22,017 nucleotides of DNA, taken from Pseudomonadota bacterium (GTDB lineage: Bacteria; Desulfobacterota; Desulfovibrionia; Desulfovibrionales; Desulfovibrionaceae). The stretch is from contig JAEYTO010000038.1 in the NCBI GenBank assembly GCA_023433925.1, positions 1-22,017 on the forward strand, read 5' to 3'. Under the pieces are notes generated by a model. That model was not told the DNA's origin, searched no databases, and saw nothing but the letters and a program-made list of their open reading frames with translations. A program made the position numbers and the translations under genes. Positions 9,378 through 17,685 of this stretch are shown piece after piece (the first letter of the stretch is position 1; each line of letters starts with the position of its first letter).

Positions 9378-9881
9378 ATGAAATACACGGGCAAAGCGCA
9401 CAAGATCGGCGCGCACATCGACACGGACGCCATCATCCCGGCCCGCTTCCTGGTCACCACCGACACCAAGGAGCTTGGGGCCAACTGCATGGAGGGCCTG
9501 GAGCCCGGCTGGATCAAGCGCGTCTCTCCCGGCGACATCATGGTCGCGGGCGAGAACTTCGGCTGCGGGTCGTCTCGCGAGCACGCGCCCATCGCCATCA
9601 AGGGCGCGGGCATCCCGGTGGTCGTGGCGCACAGCTTCGCGCGCATCTTCTACCGCAACGCCTTCAACATGGGCCTCACGCTCATGGAGATCGGCGACAA
9701 GGTGGACGAGATCAGGGACGGCGACAAGCTGGAGGTCGATCCCGAGGCTGGAATGATCAGAAACCTGACCACGGGCGCGGTCATCAAGGGCATGGCCGTG
9801 CCGCCGTCCATGCGCGAGCTCCTCGCCGCTGGCGGGCTGGTGCCCTACGTGAAGAAACGCCTGGTCGAGAAGGGGGCCTAG
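9378..9881 (+). CDS. leuD: 3-isopropylmalate dehydratase small subunit
   Basis: Partner of LeuC; the swivelling domain that completes the active site. The protein is 167 residues, the short form that pairs with the 419-residue LeuC type. Family blocks are GAHIDTDAIIPARF near the N-terminus, GENFGCGSSREHAP in the middle and FYRNAFNMGL after it. The ATG at 9378 follows AGGAGG directly; an upstream in-frame start at 9345 would read through repeat B1 and is discarded. The ribosome site begins right after the right end of B1 (9368), so the element came close to but did not disrupt leuD translation signals. leuB follows one base after its stop. Confidence 0.96.
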   Translation: MKYTGKAHKIGAHIDTDAIIPARFLVTTDTKELGANCMEGLEPGWIKRVSPGDIMVAGENFGCGSSREHAPIAIKGAGIPVVVAHSFARIFYRNAFNMGLTLMEIGDKVDEIRDGDKLEVDPEAGMIRNLTTGAVIKGMAVPPSMRELLAAGGLVPYVKKRLVEKGA

Positions 9882-9882
9882 C

Positions 9883-10989
9883 ATGAGCGCCAAGAAAAAC
9901 TACACCATCTGCGTGCTGGCCGGCGACGGCATCGGCCCCGAGATCATGGCCCAGGCCATTGCCGTCATGTCCAAGGCCGCCGACAAGGCCGGCTTCGGCC
10001 TGACCTTCACCGAGGCGCTCATCGGCGGCGCGGCCATCGACGCCACGGGCGGCCCGCTGCCCGCCGAGACGGTGCGCCTGTGCAAGGAGTCCGACGCGGT
10101 CATGCTCGGGGCCGTGGGCGGCCCCAAGTGGGACGCCATCGAGAAGTCCATCCGCCCGGAGCGCGGCCTGCTCGGCATCCGCAAGGAGCTGGGTCTGTTC
10201 GCCAATCTGCGGCCCGCGACGATCTTCCCGGAGCTCAAGGCCGCCTGCCTCCTGCGGCCCGACATTGTCGAGGGCGGCATCGACATCATGATCGTGCGCG
10301 AGCTGACCGGCGACGTGTACTTCGGCGAGCCCAAGGGCGAGAAGACCGTGGACGGCGAGCGCGCGGGCTACAACACCATGATCTACCGCGAATCCGAGAT
10401 CAGGCGCATCGCCAAGGTAGCCTTCGAAGCCGCGCGCAAGCGCGGGCGCAAGGTCTGCTCCGTGGACAAGGCCAACGTGCTCGACGTGTCTCAATTGTGG
10501 CGCGAGATCGTCATGGACGAGCACCGGAACTACCCGGACGTGGAGCTGTCGCACATGTACGTGGACAACGCGGCCATGCAGCTTGTGCGCTGGCCCGCGC
10601 AGTTCGACGTCATCGTCACCGGCAACCTGTTCGGCGACATCCTCTCGGACGAAGCCGCGGTCATCACCGGCTCCATCGGCATGCTCCCCTCGGCCTCGCT
10701 CGGCGCGGGGAATCCCGGCCTGTACGAGCCCATACACGGCTCGGCCCCGGACATCGCCGGCCAGGACAAGGCCAATCCCCTGGCGACCATCCTGTCCACG
10801 GCCATGCTCCTGCGCTACTCGCTCGGGGAGGAGAAGGCCGCGGCCATGATCGAGGCCGCCGTGCGCACGGTTCTCCAGCAGGGCTACCGCACGGGCGACA
10901 TCATGGAGAAGGGCGGGCAGGGCCTGAAGCTCGTGGGCTGCCGCGAGATGGGCGAGCGGGTTCTGGCCGGCTTGCAAGGCATTGAATGA
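9883..10989 (+). CDS. leuB: 3-isopropylmalate dehydrogenase
   Basis: NAD-dependent oxidative decarboxylation of 3-isopropylmalate to 2-ketoisocaproate, the last step specific to leucine before transamination. The protein is 368 residues. VLAGDGIGPEI (11-21) opens the fold, and substrate-binding arginines lie in GLLGIRKELGLFANLRP. VRELTGDVYFGEP carries the catalytic Tyr region, SVDKANVLDVSQLW holds the catalytic Lys, and NLFGDILSDEAAVITGSIG is the isocitrate/isopropylmalate dehydrogenase signature with metal-binding Asp residues. The start is 1 base after leuD, so leuACDB is one transcription unit. A terminator-like hairpin follows. Confidence 0.97.
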   Translation: MSAKKNYTICVLAGDGIGPEIMAQAIAVMSKAADKAGFGLTFTEALIGGAAIDATGGPLPAETVRLCKESDAVMLGAVGGPKWDAIEKSIRPERGLLGIRKELGLFANLRPATIFPELKAACLLRPDIVEGGIDIMIVRELTGDVYFGEPKGEKTVDGERAGYNTMIYRESEIRRIAKVAFEAARKRGRKVCSVDKANVLDVSQLWREIVMDEHRNYPDVELSHMYVDNAAMQLVRWPAQFDVIVTGNLFGDILSDEAAVITGSIGMLPSASLGAGNPGLYEPIHGSAPDIAGQDKANPLATILSTAMLLRYSLGEEKAAAMIEAAVRTVLQQGYRTGDIMEKGGQGLKLVGCREMGERVLAGLQGIE

Positions 10990-10993
10990 TCGT

Positions 10994-11025
10994 CCGGAGA
11001 GGGGCGCTGCTCCTCTCGGTTTCTT
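10994..11025 (+). terminator. Probable terminator of the leu operon
   Basis: CCGGAGAGG (10994-11002) pairs with CCTCTCGG (11012-11019), with one unpaired G, and is followed by TTTCTT. It begins 5 bases after the leuB stop. The rest of the gap to the CBS gene (11026-11318) is repeat A2, then B2, and nothing else recognised. Confidence 0.65.
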
Positions 11026-11081
11026 GTGAGAACGAAAAGGAATCGCGCGGACATGCGGCCGGGAGTCAGACTTGCCGGACG

Positions 11082-11183
11082 GCTGAAAAGCCGCCCGGCT
11101 TTTCAACTTCGCAAGACTTGATCAAGGCTCAAGCATGGATGTTGCGCATCCAGCGGTCGTCCTGGCTCGCGAGCCTCTTCTTC
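11082..11183. repeat. Intergenic repeat family A, copy 2
   Basis: About 102 bp. It shares with 1838-1950 the opening hairpin (GAAAAGCC 11085-11092 with GGCTTTTC 11097-11104), then CAACTTCGC, CTTGA, AAGGCTCA, the block ATGGATGTTGCGCATCC, and the ending CCTCTTCTTC. The hairpin stem is maintained although the loop differs by a base from copy 1. It stops 2 bases before element B2 begins. Confidence 0.75.
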
Positions 11184-11185
11184 AA

Positions 11186-11313
11186 TAGAGCATTTTGCTT
11201 TTGAAAATGCTCTGCAAGCCATGCGTCGGCATGGCTTGCCGCCGCGTAGGCGTAGGCGCAATTCACTTGCGCCGTCAACGCCGGAGCGAGCGTCTCAAAG
11301 CCAAACTGCTTTA
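11186..11313. mobile_element. Family B MITE-like element, copy 2
   Basis: 128 bp between leuB and the CBS gene. The ends are TAGAGCATTTTGCTTTTGA (11186-11204) and the complement of 11295-11313, 15 of 19 positions matching. Hairpin 1: AGAGCATTTT (11187-11196) with AAAATGCTCT (11204-11213). Hairpin 2: GCAAGCCATGC (11214-11224) with GCATGGCTTGC (11229-11239), perfect. Hairpin 3: GGCGCAA (11255-11261) with TTGCGCC (11267-11273), at the same place as the third hairpin of B1 but with different sequence. It ends 6 bases before the stop codon of the minus-strand CBS gene. Confidence 0.65.
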
Positions 11314-11318
11314 GGCTG

Positions 11319-11807
11319 TTACGAGGTAGGCGTGCGCCTGTTCTCCAGCGAGCGCTGCACGGCCTGCCCTCTGCTGCTCAGGGCCACGGCCCGCAGGATG
11401 GAGTAGCGGCTGACCTCGCCGTGGAACTTGCCCTCGCTGACCACGGGCAGGGCCAGAATGCGTTTTTGGGAGATGAGCTCCATGGCCCGCAGGATGTTCT
11501 CGTACGGGCCGATGCTCACATACCTGGTGAGCATCAGATCGGCGGCGGTGATGTTCCTATGCTTCTCGATGCAGTCTTGGAGGATGAATTCCGTCTGCCG
11601 GCCGAGCAGCCTGTTGAGGCCTCCTCCGCCCACGAGCTTCGTGAGCACGTCGAAGCTGGAGATGATCCCGATCAGCCCGGCGGTCTTGTCGACCACGTAG
11701 ACCAGCCGGGAGGTCTCTTCGCGGCAATAGGCCAGGAGCAACGAAGAGAGGGTGGCGCTCGGGGAAACCGTGAGCACCGTCTTGGTCATGGCCTCGTCGA
11801 CGAGCAT
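11319..11807 (-). CDS. Two-CBS-domain protein
   Basis: A 162-residue stand-alone Bateman module: CBS 1 at about 4-60 (DEAMTKTVLTVSP then LVYVVDKTAGLIGIISSFDVL) and CBS 2 at about 88-142 (AADLMLTRYVSIGP then ILALPVVSEGKFHGEVSRYSIL). Such pairs usually bind adenine nucleotides and regulate a partner, but no ligand or partner is evident here. The start at 11807 is preferred because AAGAGGT lies 7-8 bases upstream and the protein then begins right before the first CBS motif. An ATG at 11843 in the same frame has no clear ribosome site. The gene stands alone, convergent with the leu operon. Confidence 0.85.
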   Translation of the reverse strand: MLVDEAMTKTVLTVSPSATLSSLLLAYCREETSRLVYVVDKTAGLIGIISSFDVLTKLVGGGGLNRLLGRQTEFILQDCIEKHRNITAADLMLTRYVSIGPYENILRAMELISQKRILALPVVSEGKFHGEVSRYSILRAVALSSRGQAVQRSLENRRTPTS

Positions 11808-12014
11808 GGCGGGGACCTCTTGAGTTTGCGGATCAGGATGCATGTTTTCGGGTAATGCTTACCTATATATGATCGGCTGCAAGGCCAAGGAGTTTAGCAG
11901 GCCGTTCAAACAAGATTCGCGAGATCGGCGCCGATTCGCCGCAACGCGGGCCTAGCGCGAGGGCGGACGTGCCGAACACCTTGGAGAAATTGATCCCAGA
12001 CTGCCTGTCCATAC

Positions 12015-12126
12015 ATGCAAATGAAACGGGAGTGCAAGGGCCACTGTCTTGGTAAGGCTTCCCTGCCGGGAGAGAGCCCGAGGGAGGGTCGCGCCATTTC
12101 TCGGTTGATTTGCAAATCGCTCGCGC
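12015..12126. repeat. Family C repeat, diverged copy 2
   Basis: Lies in the 354-base gap between the CBS start and the CAP gene stop. It shares with 4776-4882 the blocks ATGAAA-x-GGG-x-GTGCA-x-GGG and CCTGCCGGGAGAGAG, then a hairpin CCGAG (12078-12082) with CTCGG (12100-12104). Copy 1 has CTGAG/CTCAG at that place, so pairing is kept by changes on both arms. ATGCAAAT (12015-12022) and ATTTGCAA (12108-12115) are near-inverted ends. The TAGAGCATTTT end of copy 1 is not recognisable, so borders are approximate. The rest of the gap (11808-12014, 12127-12161) shows no gene or RNA. Confidence 0.5.
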
Positions 12127-12161
12127 TCCGGCAGAGCGGCCCTGAAGCTTCCACCCCTTGC

Positions 12162-12791
12162 TCAACAGAAGTTGTGCGTTATGTAGACTGTCTTGTCCCT
12201 GGGCGAATAGGCCAGGCCCAGGCCGGCCTTGGAGAAGTGCCTGTTGAGGATGACGGCCCGGTGCGGGGGCGAGTTCATCCAGCCCTGGACGATCTTCCCG
12301 GCCATGGCCTGGGGCGCGAACCAGTTGTACCGCTCCGAGACTTGGCCCTGGCGCACGGTGCGCCGGATGCTCTCGTAGGCCGTGATCTGGAAGATATTCT
12401 CGCCGATGCCCTGATACTTGTTGCCGCCCACGGGCACGCGGCACGTGAAGCCGGCGGCCTCGGCCCGTTCGTGAGGCTGGACGCCCTCGGGGCTGTCGTG
12501 GCTGAAGTAGCCGCGCCCGGCCATGTCCCGGCTGTGGCCCAGGGCGATGGCCGCCAGCTCCGGGGAGCGGGCCAGGGGCTTGAGGCCGTGCTCGGCCCTG
12601 ATGGCGTTGATTCGTTCATGGACGATGTCGGCCACGGCCTTCAGGTCCACGGGCGTTTTCGGCTCCGGCGCCACGGCGGCGATGGACGTTGCCGAGGCGC
12701 AGGCGAGCATGGACAGGATGAGGGCCAGGCAGAGCGGCCGAATCGAAAGGGACGAGCGGGTCGCCAGTCGCGGCGATTCAGTTCCGTTCAC
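12162..12791 (-). CDS. Exported CAP/SCP-domain protein
   Basis: A 209-residue protein. The N-terminus is a signal sequence: basic residues to about 18, a hydrophobic run 19-30 (LCLALILSMLA), then Cys31. The context SMLAC is only a weak lipobox, so either lipoprotein attachment or ordinary cleavage is possible. Residues 50-209 are a CAP domain (cysteine-rich secretory/antigen 5/PR-1, PF00188 type), with GHSRDM (His86), YFSHDSP (95-101), GENI (Glu131) and WMNSPPHR (His177). These are the conserved His/Glu cavity residues. The start is a GTG at 12791, because GGAGG lies 5 bases upstream and the signal peptide follows directly. The frame stays open upstream past the divergent ABC-F start, which is rejected. 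Function of bacterial CAP proteins is mostly undetermined. Confidence 0.85.
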   Translation of the reverse strand: MNGTESPRLATRSSLSIRPLCLALILSMLACASATSIAAVAPEPKTPVDLKAVADIVHERINAIRAEHGLKPLARSPELAAIALGHSRDMAGRGYFSHDSPEGVQPHERAEAAGFTCRVPVGGNKYQGIGENIFQITAYESIRRTVRQGQVSERYNWFAPQAMAGKIVQGWMNSPPHRAVILNRHFSKAGLGLAYSPRDKTVYITHNFC

Positions 12792-12948
12792 GCGCACCTC
12801 CTCCTGGGGGTTGCCGCCCGGCCGGCTGGCCGGACCTTGAAGGCCGGGCTCTTTCAGGGTACATAGGCAGGCTGGCCCGGCGGGTTCCCGCCCCATTCCA
12901 ACACAATGACAGAAGCGCCTTGGGCGTTCAACATACGGCGAAATAATC

Positions 12949-14934
12949 ATGTCCATCCTGTCCTTGATCGACCTGTCGAAATCCTATGCCGGCCACGACC
13001 TGTTCAGCGGCCTGAGCCTGGAGGTCGACCGCGGCGAGCGCGTGGCGGTTGTCGGCCCCAACGGCAGCGGCAAATCCACCCTGCTGCGCGTGATCATGGG
13101 CCAGGTGGAGCCGGACGGCGGGAAGATCAAGGTCGCCCAAGGCGCGCGCGTGGGCTACGCGGCCCAGGAGCTGACCGACCTGGACCTGGAGAGCGGCCTC
13201 CTGTCCTGGGTCCTGGATGCGCTCCCGTCGTGGGCCGACTTCTGGCACGAGTGGGAGAAGGCGGCCAAGGCCGGCGACGCTGGCAGGCTGGAGAAGCTCG
13301 CCGCGCGCCAGGCCCACCTGGAGCAGACCTACGGTTACAATCCCGAGCACAAGGCCGGGGCCATCCTCCTGGGTCTGGGCTTCGCCATGGAGCAGCTCGG
13401 CCAGCCCATGCGCCTGCTCTCGGGCGGCTGGCGCGAGCGGGCCAAGCTGGCGCGCGTGCTCCTGGCCGGCGCGGACCTGCTCATCCTCGACGAGCCCACC
13501 AACCATCTGGACCTGGAGGCCGTGGAGTGGCTGGAGGAGTTCCTCTTGGCCTACCAGGGCGCGCTCGTCTTCGTGGTCCACGAGCGGACCTTCCTGGACA
13601 ACGTGGCCAGCCACGTGCTCTTCCTGGGCGGCAGCAAGCCCATGGTCAAGAAGGGCAACTTCACCTCCTTCCTGGAATGGTACGCCGAGAACGAGAAGCA
13701 CAAGGAGCGCCAGGCCGCCAAGATCAACGCGCGCATCGAGCAGCACCTGGACTACGTGCGCCGCTTCCGGGCCAAGGCGCGCAAGGCCAGCCAGGCCCAA
13801 AGCAAGCTCAAGCAGGCCGAGCGGCTGCGCGGCGAGCTGGACGGGATAACCTTCGAGAAGCGGCGCAAGACGCTCAGCTTCACGCTGCCCAAGCCCGAGC
13901 GCGGCGACAAGGTCGTGGCCCACGTCAAGAGCCTGGAGTTCGCCTTCCCCGGCAAGCCGCCGCTGTGGCCGGCGCTGTCCTTCGACATCTTCCGCGGCCA
14001 GAGCATCGCCCTGGCCGGCCCCAACGGCGCGGGCAAGTCAACGCTGCTCAAGCTCATGGCCGGCGAGTTGCACCCGCTCAAGGGGCAGGTCGTCCTGGGT
14101 CCGTCCACCAAGATGGCCTACTTCAGCCAGCACCAGGCCGAGGTGCTCGTGGGCTCCAATACCGTGCGTGCCGAGCTGCGCCGGCTGCTCGATCCGCGCA
14201 CCACCGAGGAGGAGCTGTGCGGCGTGCTCGGCCTGTTCCTGCTGGGCGAGGACTATTTCGACCGGCCCGTGTCCAAGCTCTCGGGCGGCGAGAAGAGCCG
14301 CCTGGCCCTGGCCAGCCTGTTCATGAACAGGGCCAACTTCATCGTCATGGACGAGCCGACCAACCACCTGGACATGGAGTCGCGCGAGGGGCTCATCGAG
14401 GCCCTCAACGCCTACGAGGGCACGCTCCTCCTGGTGGCCCACGACCGCTTCCTGCTCACCGAGGCCGTGGACGAGGTCTGGGCTGTGGGGCCGGAAGGGC
14501 TGCGCACGTTCGAGGACGGCTTCGCCCAGTATGACGAGTGGCGGAGGGCCCAGGCCGTGCTGGCGGCCAAGGCCGGGCAAGGCGGGGCAGGGGGCGTTGT
14601 CGCCGACGCGGGCAGGAAGCGGCCGGACAAGGACGAGCGCCGCCGCAGGGCCGAGATACGCGCCGCCATCTCCAAGGATCTGACGCCCCAGAAGGCGGCC
14701 TACGGCCGCGTGGAGCAGGAGCTGGAGGCCGTCATGGCCCGCCAGACCGAGCTGGAAGGGCTGCTGGCCGACCCGGCCACGTACGCGCGCACCGAGGAGT
14801 TCGTGCGTTTGACCACCGAGTACAAGCAGGCCAAGATGCGCGAGGAAGAGCTGTTCGTGGAGCTTTCGGGACTGGAGGAGTCCATCGGCGAGTTGGAGCG
14901 CCGGCGCGATGAGCTGCTGGCCATGGAGGACTAG
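12949..14934 (+). CDS. ABC-F family ATP-binding protein (Uup/YheS-like)
   Basis: A 661-residue soluble protein with two ABC ATPase domains and no membrane segment, the ABC-F arrangement that acts on ribosomes. Domain 1: Walker A GPNGSGKST (36-44), signature LSGGW (157-161), Walker B LLILDEPTNHLD with Glu182. The interdomain linker (about 235-300) is long, charged and rich in Lys/Arg/Gln, as in the family's tRNA-contacting arm. Domain 2: Walker A GPNGAGKST (357-365), signature LSGGE (444-448), Walker B with Glu469, H-loop VAHDRF. Residues 555-661 form a charged coiled coil. No clear Shine-Dalgarno precedes the ATG. It is followed after 2 bases by the small unknown gene. A role in translation is inferred from family; resistance cannot be claimed. 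Confidence 0.93.
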   Translation: MSILSLIDLSKSYAGHDLFSGLSLEVDRGERVAVVGPNGSGKSTLLRVIMGQVEPDGGKIKVAQGARVGYAAQELTDLDLESGLLSWVLDALPSWADFWHEWEKAAKAGDAGRLEKLAARQAHLEQTYGYNPEHKAGAILLGLGFAMEQLGQPMRLLSGGWRERAKLARVLLAGADLLILDEPTNHLDLEAVEWLEEFLLAYQGALVFVVHERTFLDNVASHVLFLGGSKPMVKKGNFTSFLEWYAENEKHKERQAAKINARIEQHLDYVRRFRAKARKASQAQSKLKQAERLRGELDGITFEKRRKTLSFTLPKPERGDKVVAHVKSLEFAFPGKPPLWPALSFDIFRGQSIALAGPNGAGKSTLLKLMAGELHPLKGQVVLGPSTKMAYFSQHQAEVLVGSNTVRAELRRLLDPRTTEEELCGVLGLFLLGEDYFDRPVSKLSGGEKSRLALASLFMNRANFIVMDEPTNHLDMESREGLIEALNAYEGTLLLVAHDRFLLTEAVDEVWAVGPEGLRTFEDGFAQYDEWRRAQAVLAAKAGQGGAGGVVADAGRKRPDKDERRRRAEIRAAISKDLTPQKAAYGRVEQELEAVMARQTELEGLLADPATYARTEEFVRLTTEYKQAKMREEELFVELSGLEESIGELERRRDELLAMED

Positions 14935-14936
14935 GC

Positions 14937-15248
14937 ATGCGCAAGGGTTGCAGGGTCTGGGGCAATGCCGAGCGGCTGCCCGAGGAGGGTTTTGCCCGCA
15001 TCCGGCGCGATCTGCCCTTCGATGTCGTCGAGTTCGCCAAGGGCTCGCTGAATATCGAGCACGAGGCCTTCAGCGTTGATGAAGGCGACGTGGAGCGGGC
15101 CGCCTGGGCCATCGCCCGTGAGCTGGCCCCGAGCGGCTTCGGCCAGATCGACCTCATCGACCATAACGCGGACTTCATCCATCGTTTCGCCATTGAGCCG
15201 GGCGCGGTGAAGTCCCGCAAGACCGGCATCGACGACCTGCTGGGCTAG
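14937..15248 (+). CDS. Small protein of unknown function
   Basis: 103 residues; no family recognised. It has no signal peptide or membrane helix and is mildly acidic, with alternating strand- and helix-like stretches (DVVEFAKGSLNIEHEAFSV, then DVERAAWAIARELAP, then GQIDLIDHNADFIHRFAI). This suggests a small compact alpha/beta fold. The ATG lies 2 bases after the ABC-F stop, and mutT follows 5 bases after its own stop. The tight packing and G/C third-position use like its neighbours support a real gene translated by coupling. There is one Cys (residue 5), so a metal-cluster role is unlikely. Confidence 0.75.
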   Translation: MRKGCRVWGNAERLPEEGFARIRRDLPFDVVEFAKGSLNIEHEAFSVDEGDVERAAWAIARELAPSGFGQIDLIDHNADFIHRFAIEPGAVKSRKTGIDDLLG

Positions 15249-15253
15249 GCTCC

Positions 15254-15649
15254 GTGGGCCAGTCTTCAGTCTTAGACGTCGTGGCCGCCGTCATCTGGCG
15301 GGAAGGGAGCTTCCTGGCCGTGGACCGGCCCGAGGGCAAGGCGCATGCCGGCTTCTGGGAGTTTCCGGGCGGCAAGGTCGCGCCTGGCGAAGCCGAAGGC
15401 CAGGCCCTGGTGCGCGAGCTTCGAGAGGAGCTGGGCATAACACCCACGGAGTTCGAGTTCTGGCGGGAGAAGCGGCACGCCTACGAGCATGCCACGGTGC
15501 GGCTGCGCTTCTACCATGTGCGGGCCTTTGCGGGCGAGCCCAGGGGGCTTGAGGGGCAGCGCCTGGCATGGCTTCGGCCCGGCGAGGCTCCGGGCGTGCC
15601 GTTTCTGCCGGCGGACGAGGAAATCCTTGCGCATCTGGCCCGCTTGTGA
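15254..15649 (+). CDS. mutT: MutT-type Nudix hydrolase ((deoxy)nucleoside triphosphate pyrophosphohydrolase)
   Basis: 131 residues, the usual MutT length. The Nudix box is complete at residues 40-62: Gly40-x5-Glu46-x7-Arg54-Glu55-Leu-x-Glu58-Glu59-x-Gly61-Ile62. The preceding GFWEFPGGK is the MutT-type substrate loop. In characterised relatives the enzyme removes 8-oxo-dGTP from the nucleotide pool; the actual substrate is not provable here. The start is a GTG at 15254, 5 bases after the upstream stop, without an independent strong ribosome site. It ends 34 bases before metF. Confidence 0.85.
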   Translation: MGQSSVLDVVAAVIWREGSFLAVDRPEGKAHAGFWEFPGGKVAPGEAEGQALVRELREELGITPTEFEFWREKRHAYEHATVRLRFYHVRAFAGEPRGLEGQRLAWLRPGEAPGVPFLPADEEILAHLARL

Positions 15650-15683
15650 CACCTAATCTTCCACGCATTCCGAGGAGCATATC

Positions 15684-16556
15684 GTGCGTATCAGCGAGCT
15701 CATGAGAAAGAGACGCCCCTTCGTCTCCCTCGAATTCTTCCCGCCCAAGGACAAGGGGGCCTGGCCCCAGTTCTTCGCGGTGGCCGAGCGGCTCAAGGCC
15801 GCCAACCCCTTGTACGCCTCCGTGACCTACGGCGCGGGCGGCTCGACCCAGGCCAACACCCTGGAGATCGCCAAGCGGCTCAAGAACGACATCGGCATCG
15901 AGCCCCTCGTGCACCTGACCTGCGTGGGCGCGAGCAAGGAGAAGATCTCGGATTTCCTCAGCGAGTTGCGCAAGGAAGGCATCGAGAACATCCTGGCCCT
16001 GCGCGGCGACCCGCCCAAGGGCTCCTGCGAGTTCGTGCCCGACAGCGAGGAGTTCCAGCACGCCTCGGATCTGGTGACCTTCGTGCGCAGGCACTTCCCC
16101 GAGTTCTGCATCGGCGTGGCCGGCTACCCGTCGCCGCACCCGCATTCGCCGAGCATCGAGGAAGACCTCAAGTGGACCAAGTTCAAGGTTGATCGCGGCG
16201 CGGACTTTGTCCTCACGCAGATATTCTTCGATTACCGCCAGTATGACGACTTCGTGAACCGGCTGCGCGACATGGGCGTCTCCGTGCCGATCATCCCCGG
16301 CGTGCTGCCCATCATGAGCCTGCAGACGATCCGGCACATCCTGTCGCTGTGCGGTGCGAGCATCCCCGGCAACTTCTACCTGGACCTGGAGAAGGCCCAT
16401 GAAGAGGGGGGCAGCGAGGCCGTTCGCAAGATCGGCATCGAATTCGCCACCGCGCTGTCCAAACGGCTCTTGAAGCTGGGCGCGCCGGGAGTGCACCTGT
16501 ACACCCTGAACAAGGCCGAGGCCTGCCTGGAGATCGTCGAGGGCCTCAAGTCCTAG
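15684..16556 (+). CDS. metF: 5,10-methylenetetrahydrofolate reductase
   Basis: Reduces methylene-THF to methyl-THF with a flavin, supplying methyl groups for methionine synthesis or, in some anaerobes, a methyl branch of C1 metabolism. The protein is 290 residues, close to the roughly 296 of E. coli MetF. SLEFFPPKD (14-22) contains the catalytic Glu region. YASVTYGAGG, LTCVGASKEKI, NILALRGDPPKG and the FFDYRQYDDFVNRLRDMGV segment are family hallmarks of the FAD-binding TIM barrel. The start is a GTG at 15684 after GAGGAG with 7-8 bases between. The C-terminus ends at the barrel, with no regulatory domain. Confidence 0.95.
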   Translation: MRISELMRKRRPFVSLEFFPPKDKGAWPQFFAVAERLKAANPLYASVTYGAGGSTQANTLEIAKRLKNDIGIEPLVHLTCVGASKEKISDFLSELRKEGIENILALRGDPPKGSCEFVPDSEEFQHASDLVTFVRRHFPEFCIGVAGYPSPHPHSPSIEEDLKWTKFKVDRGADFVLTQIFFDYRQYDDFVNRLRDMGVSVPIIPGVLPIMSLQTIRHILSLCGASIPGNFYLDLEKAHEEGGSEAVRKIGIEFATALSKRLLKLGAPGVHLYTLNKAEACLEIVEGLKS

Positions 16557-16575
16557 GCCCTTTTTCCTGAACCCG

Positions 16576-16604
16576 CCAATGGACCGGCCGCATTGGATGG
16601 CCGG
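16576..16604 (+). promoter_or_regulatory. Overlapping alternative stems upstream of asd
   Basis: CCAATG (16576-16581) can pair with CATTGG (16591-16596). CCGGCC (16584-16589) can instead pair with GGCCGG (16599-16604). The two stems exclude each other and lie just before the AT-rich ATATTTT and the asd ribosome site. This may be a weak terminator after metF or a small leader. It is too short for a lysine riboswitch. Confidence 0.3.
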
Positions 16605-16631
16605 AGATCCATATTTTCCAAGGAGCCGCAC

Positions 16632-17657
<1,026 letters not shown>

Positions 17658-17685
17658 GGCCGCCTGGCCTGGTAAGGAAAACGAC

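Noticed and set aside
11863..12444. 193-codon minus-strand open frame overlapping the CAP gene end
   Set aside because: It is an out-of-frame reading of the CAP gene that runs into repeat C2; no ribosome site or domain.
12792..12956. 55-codon extension of the CAP protein
   Set aside because: It would overlap the ABC-F start and put the signal peptide in the middle; the GTG at 12791 has GGAGG.
16557..16631. Lysine riboswitch before asd
   Set aside because: The leader is only 75 bases, far too short for the lysine aptamer, and lacks its junction elements.
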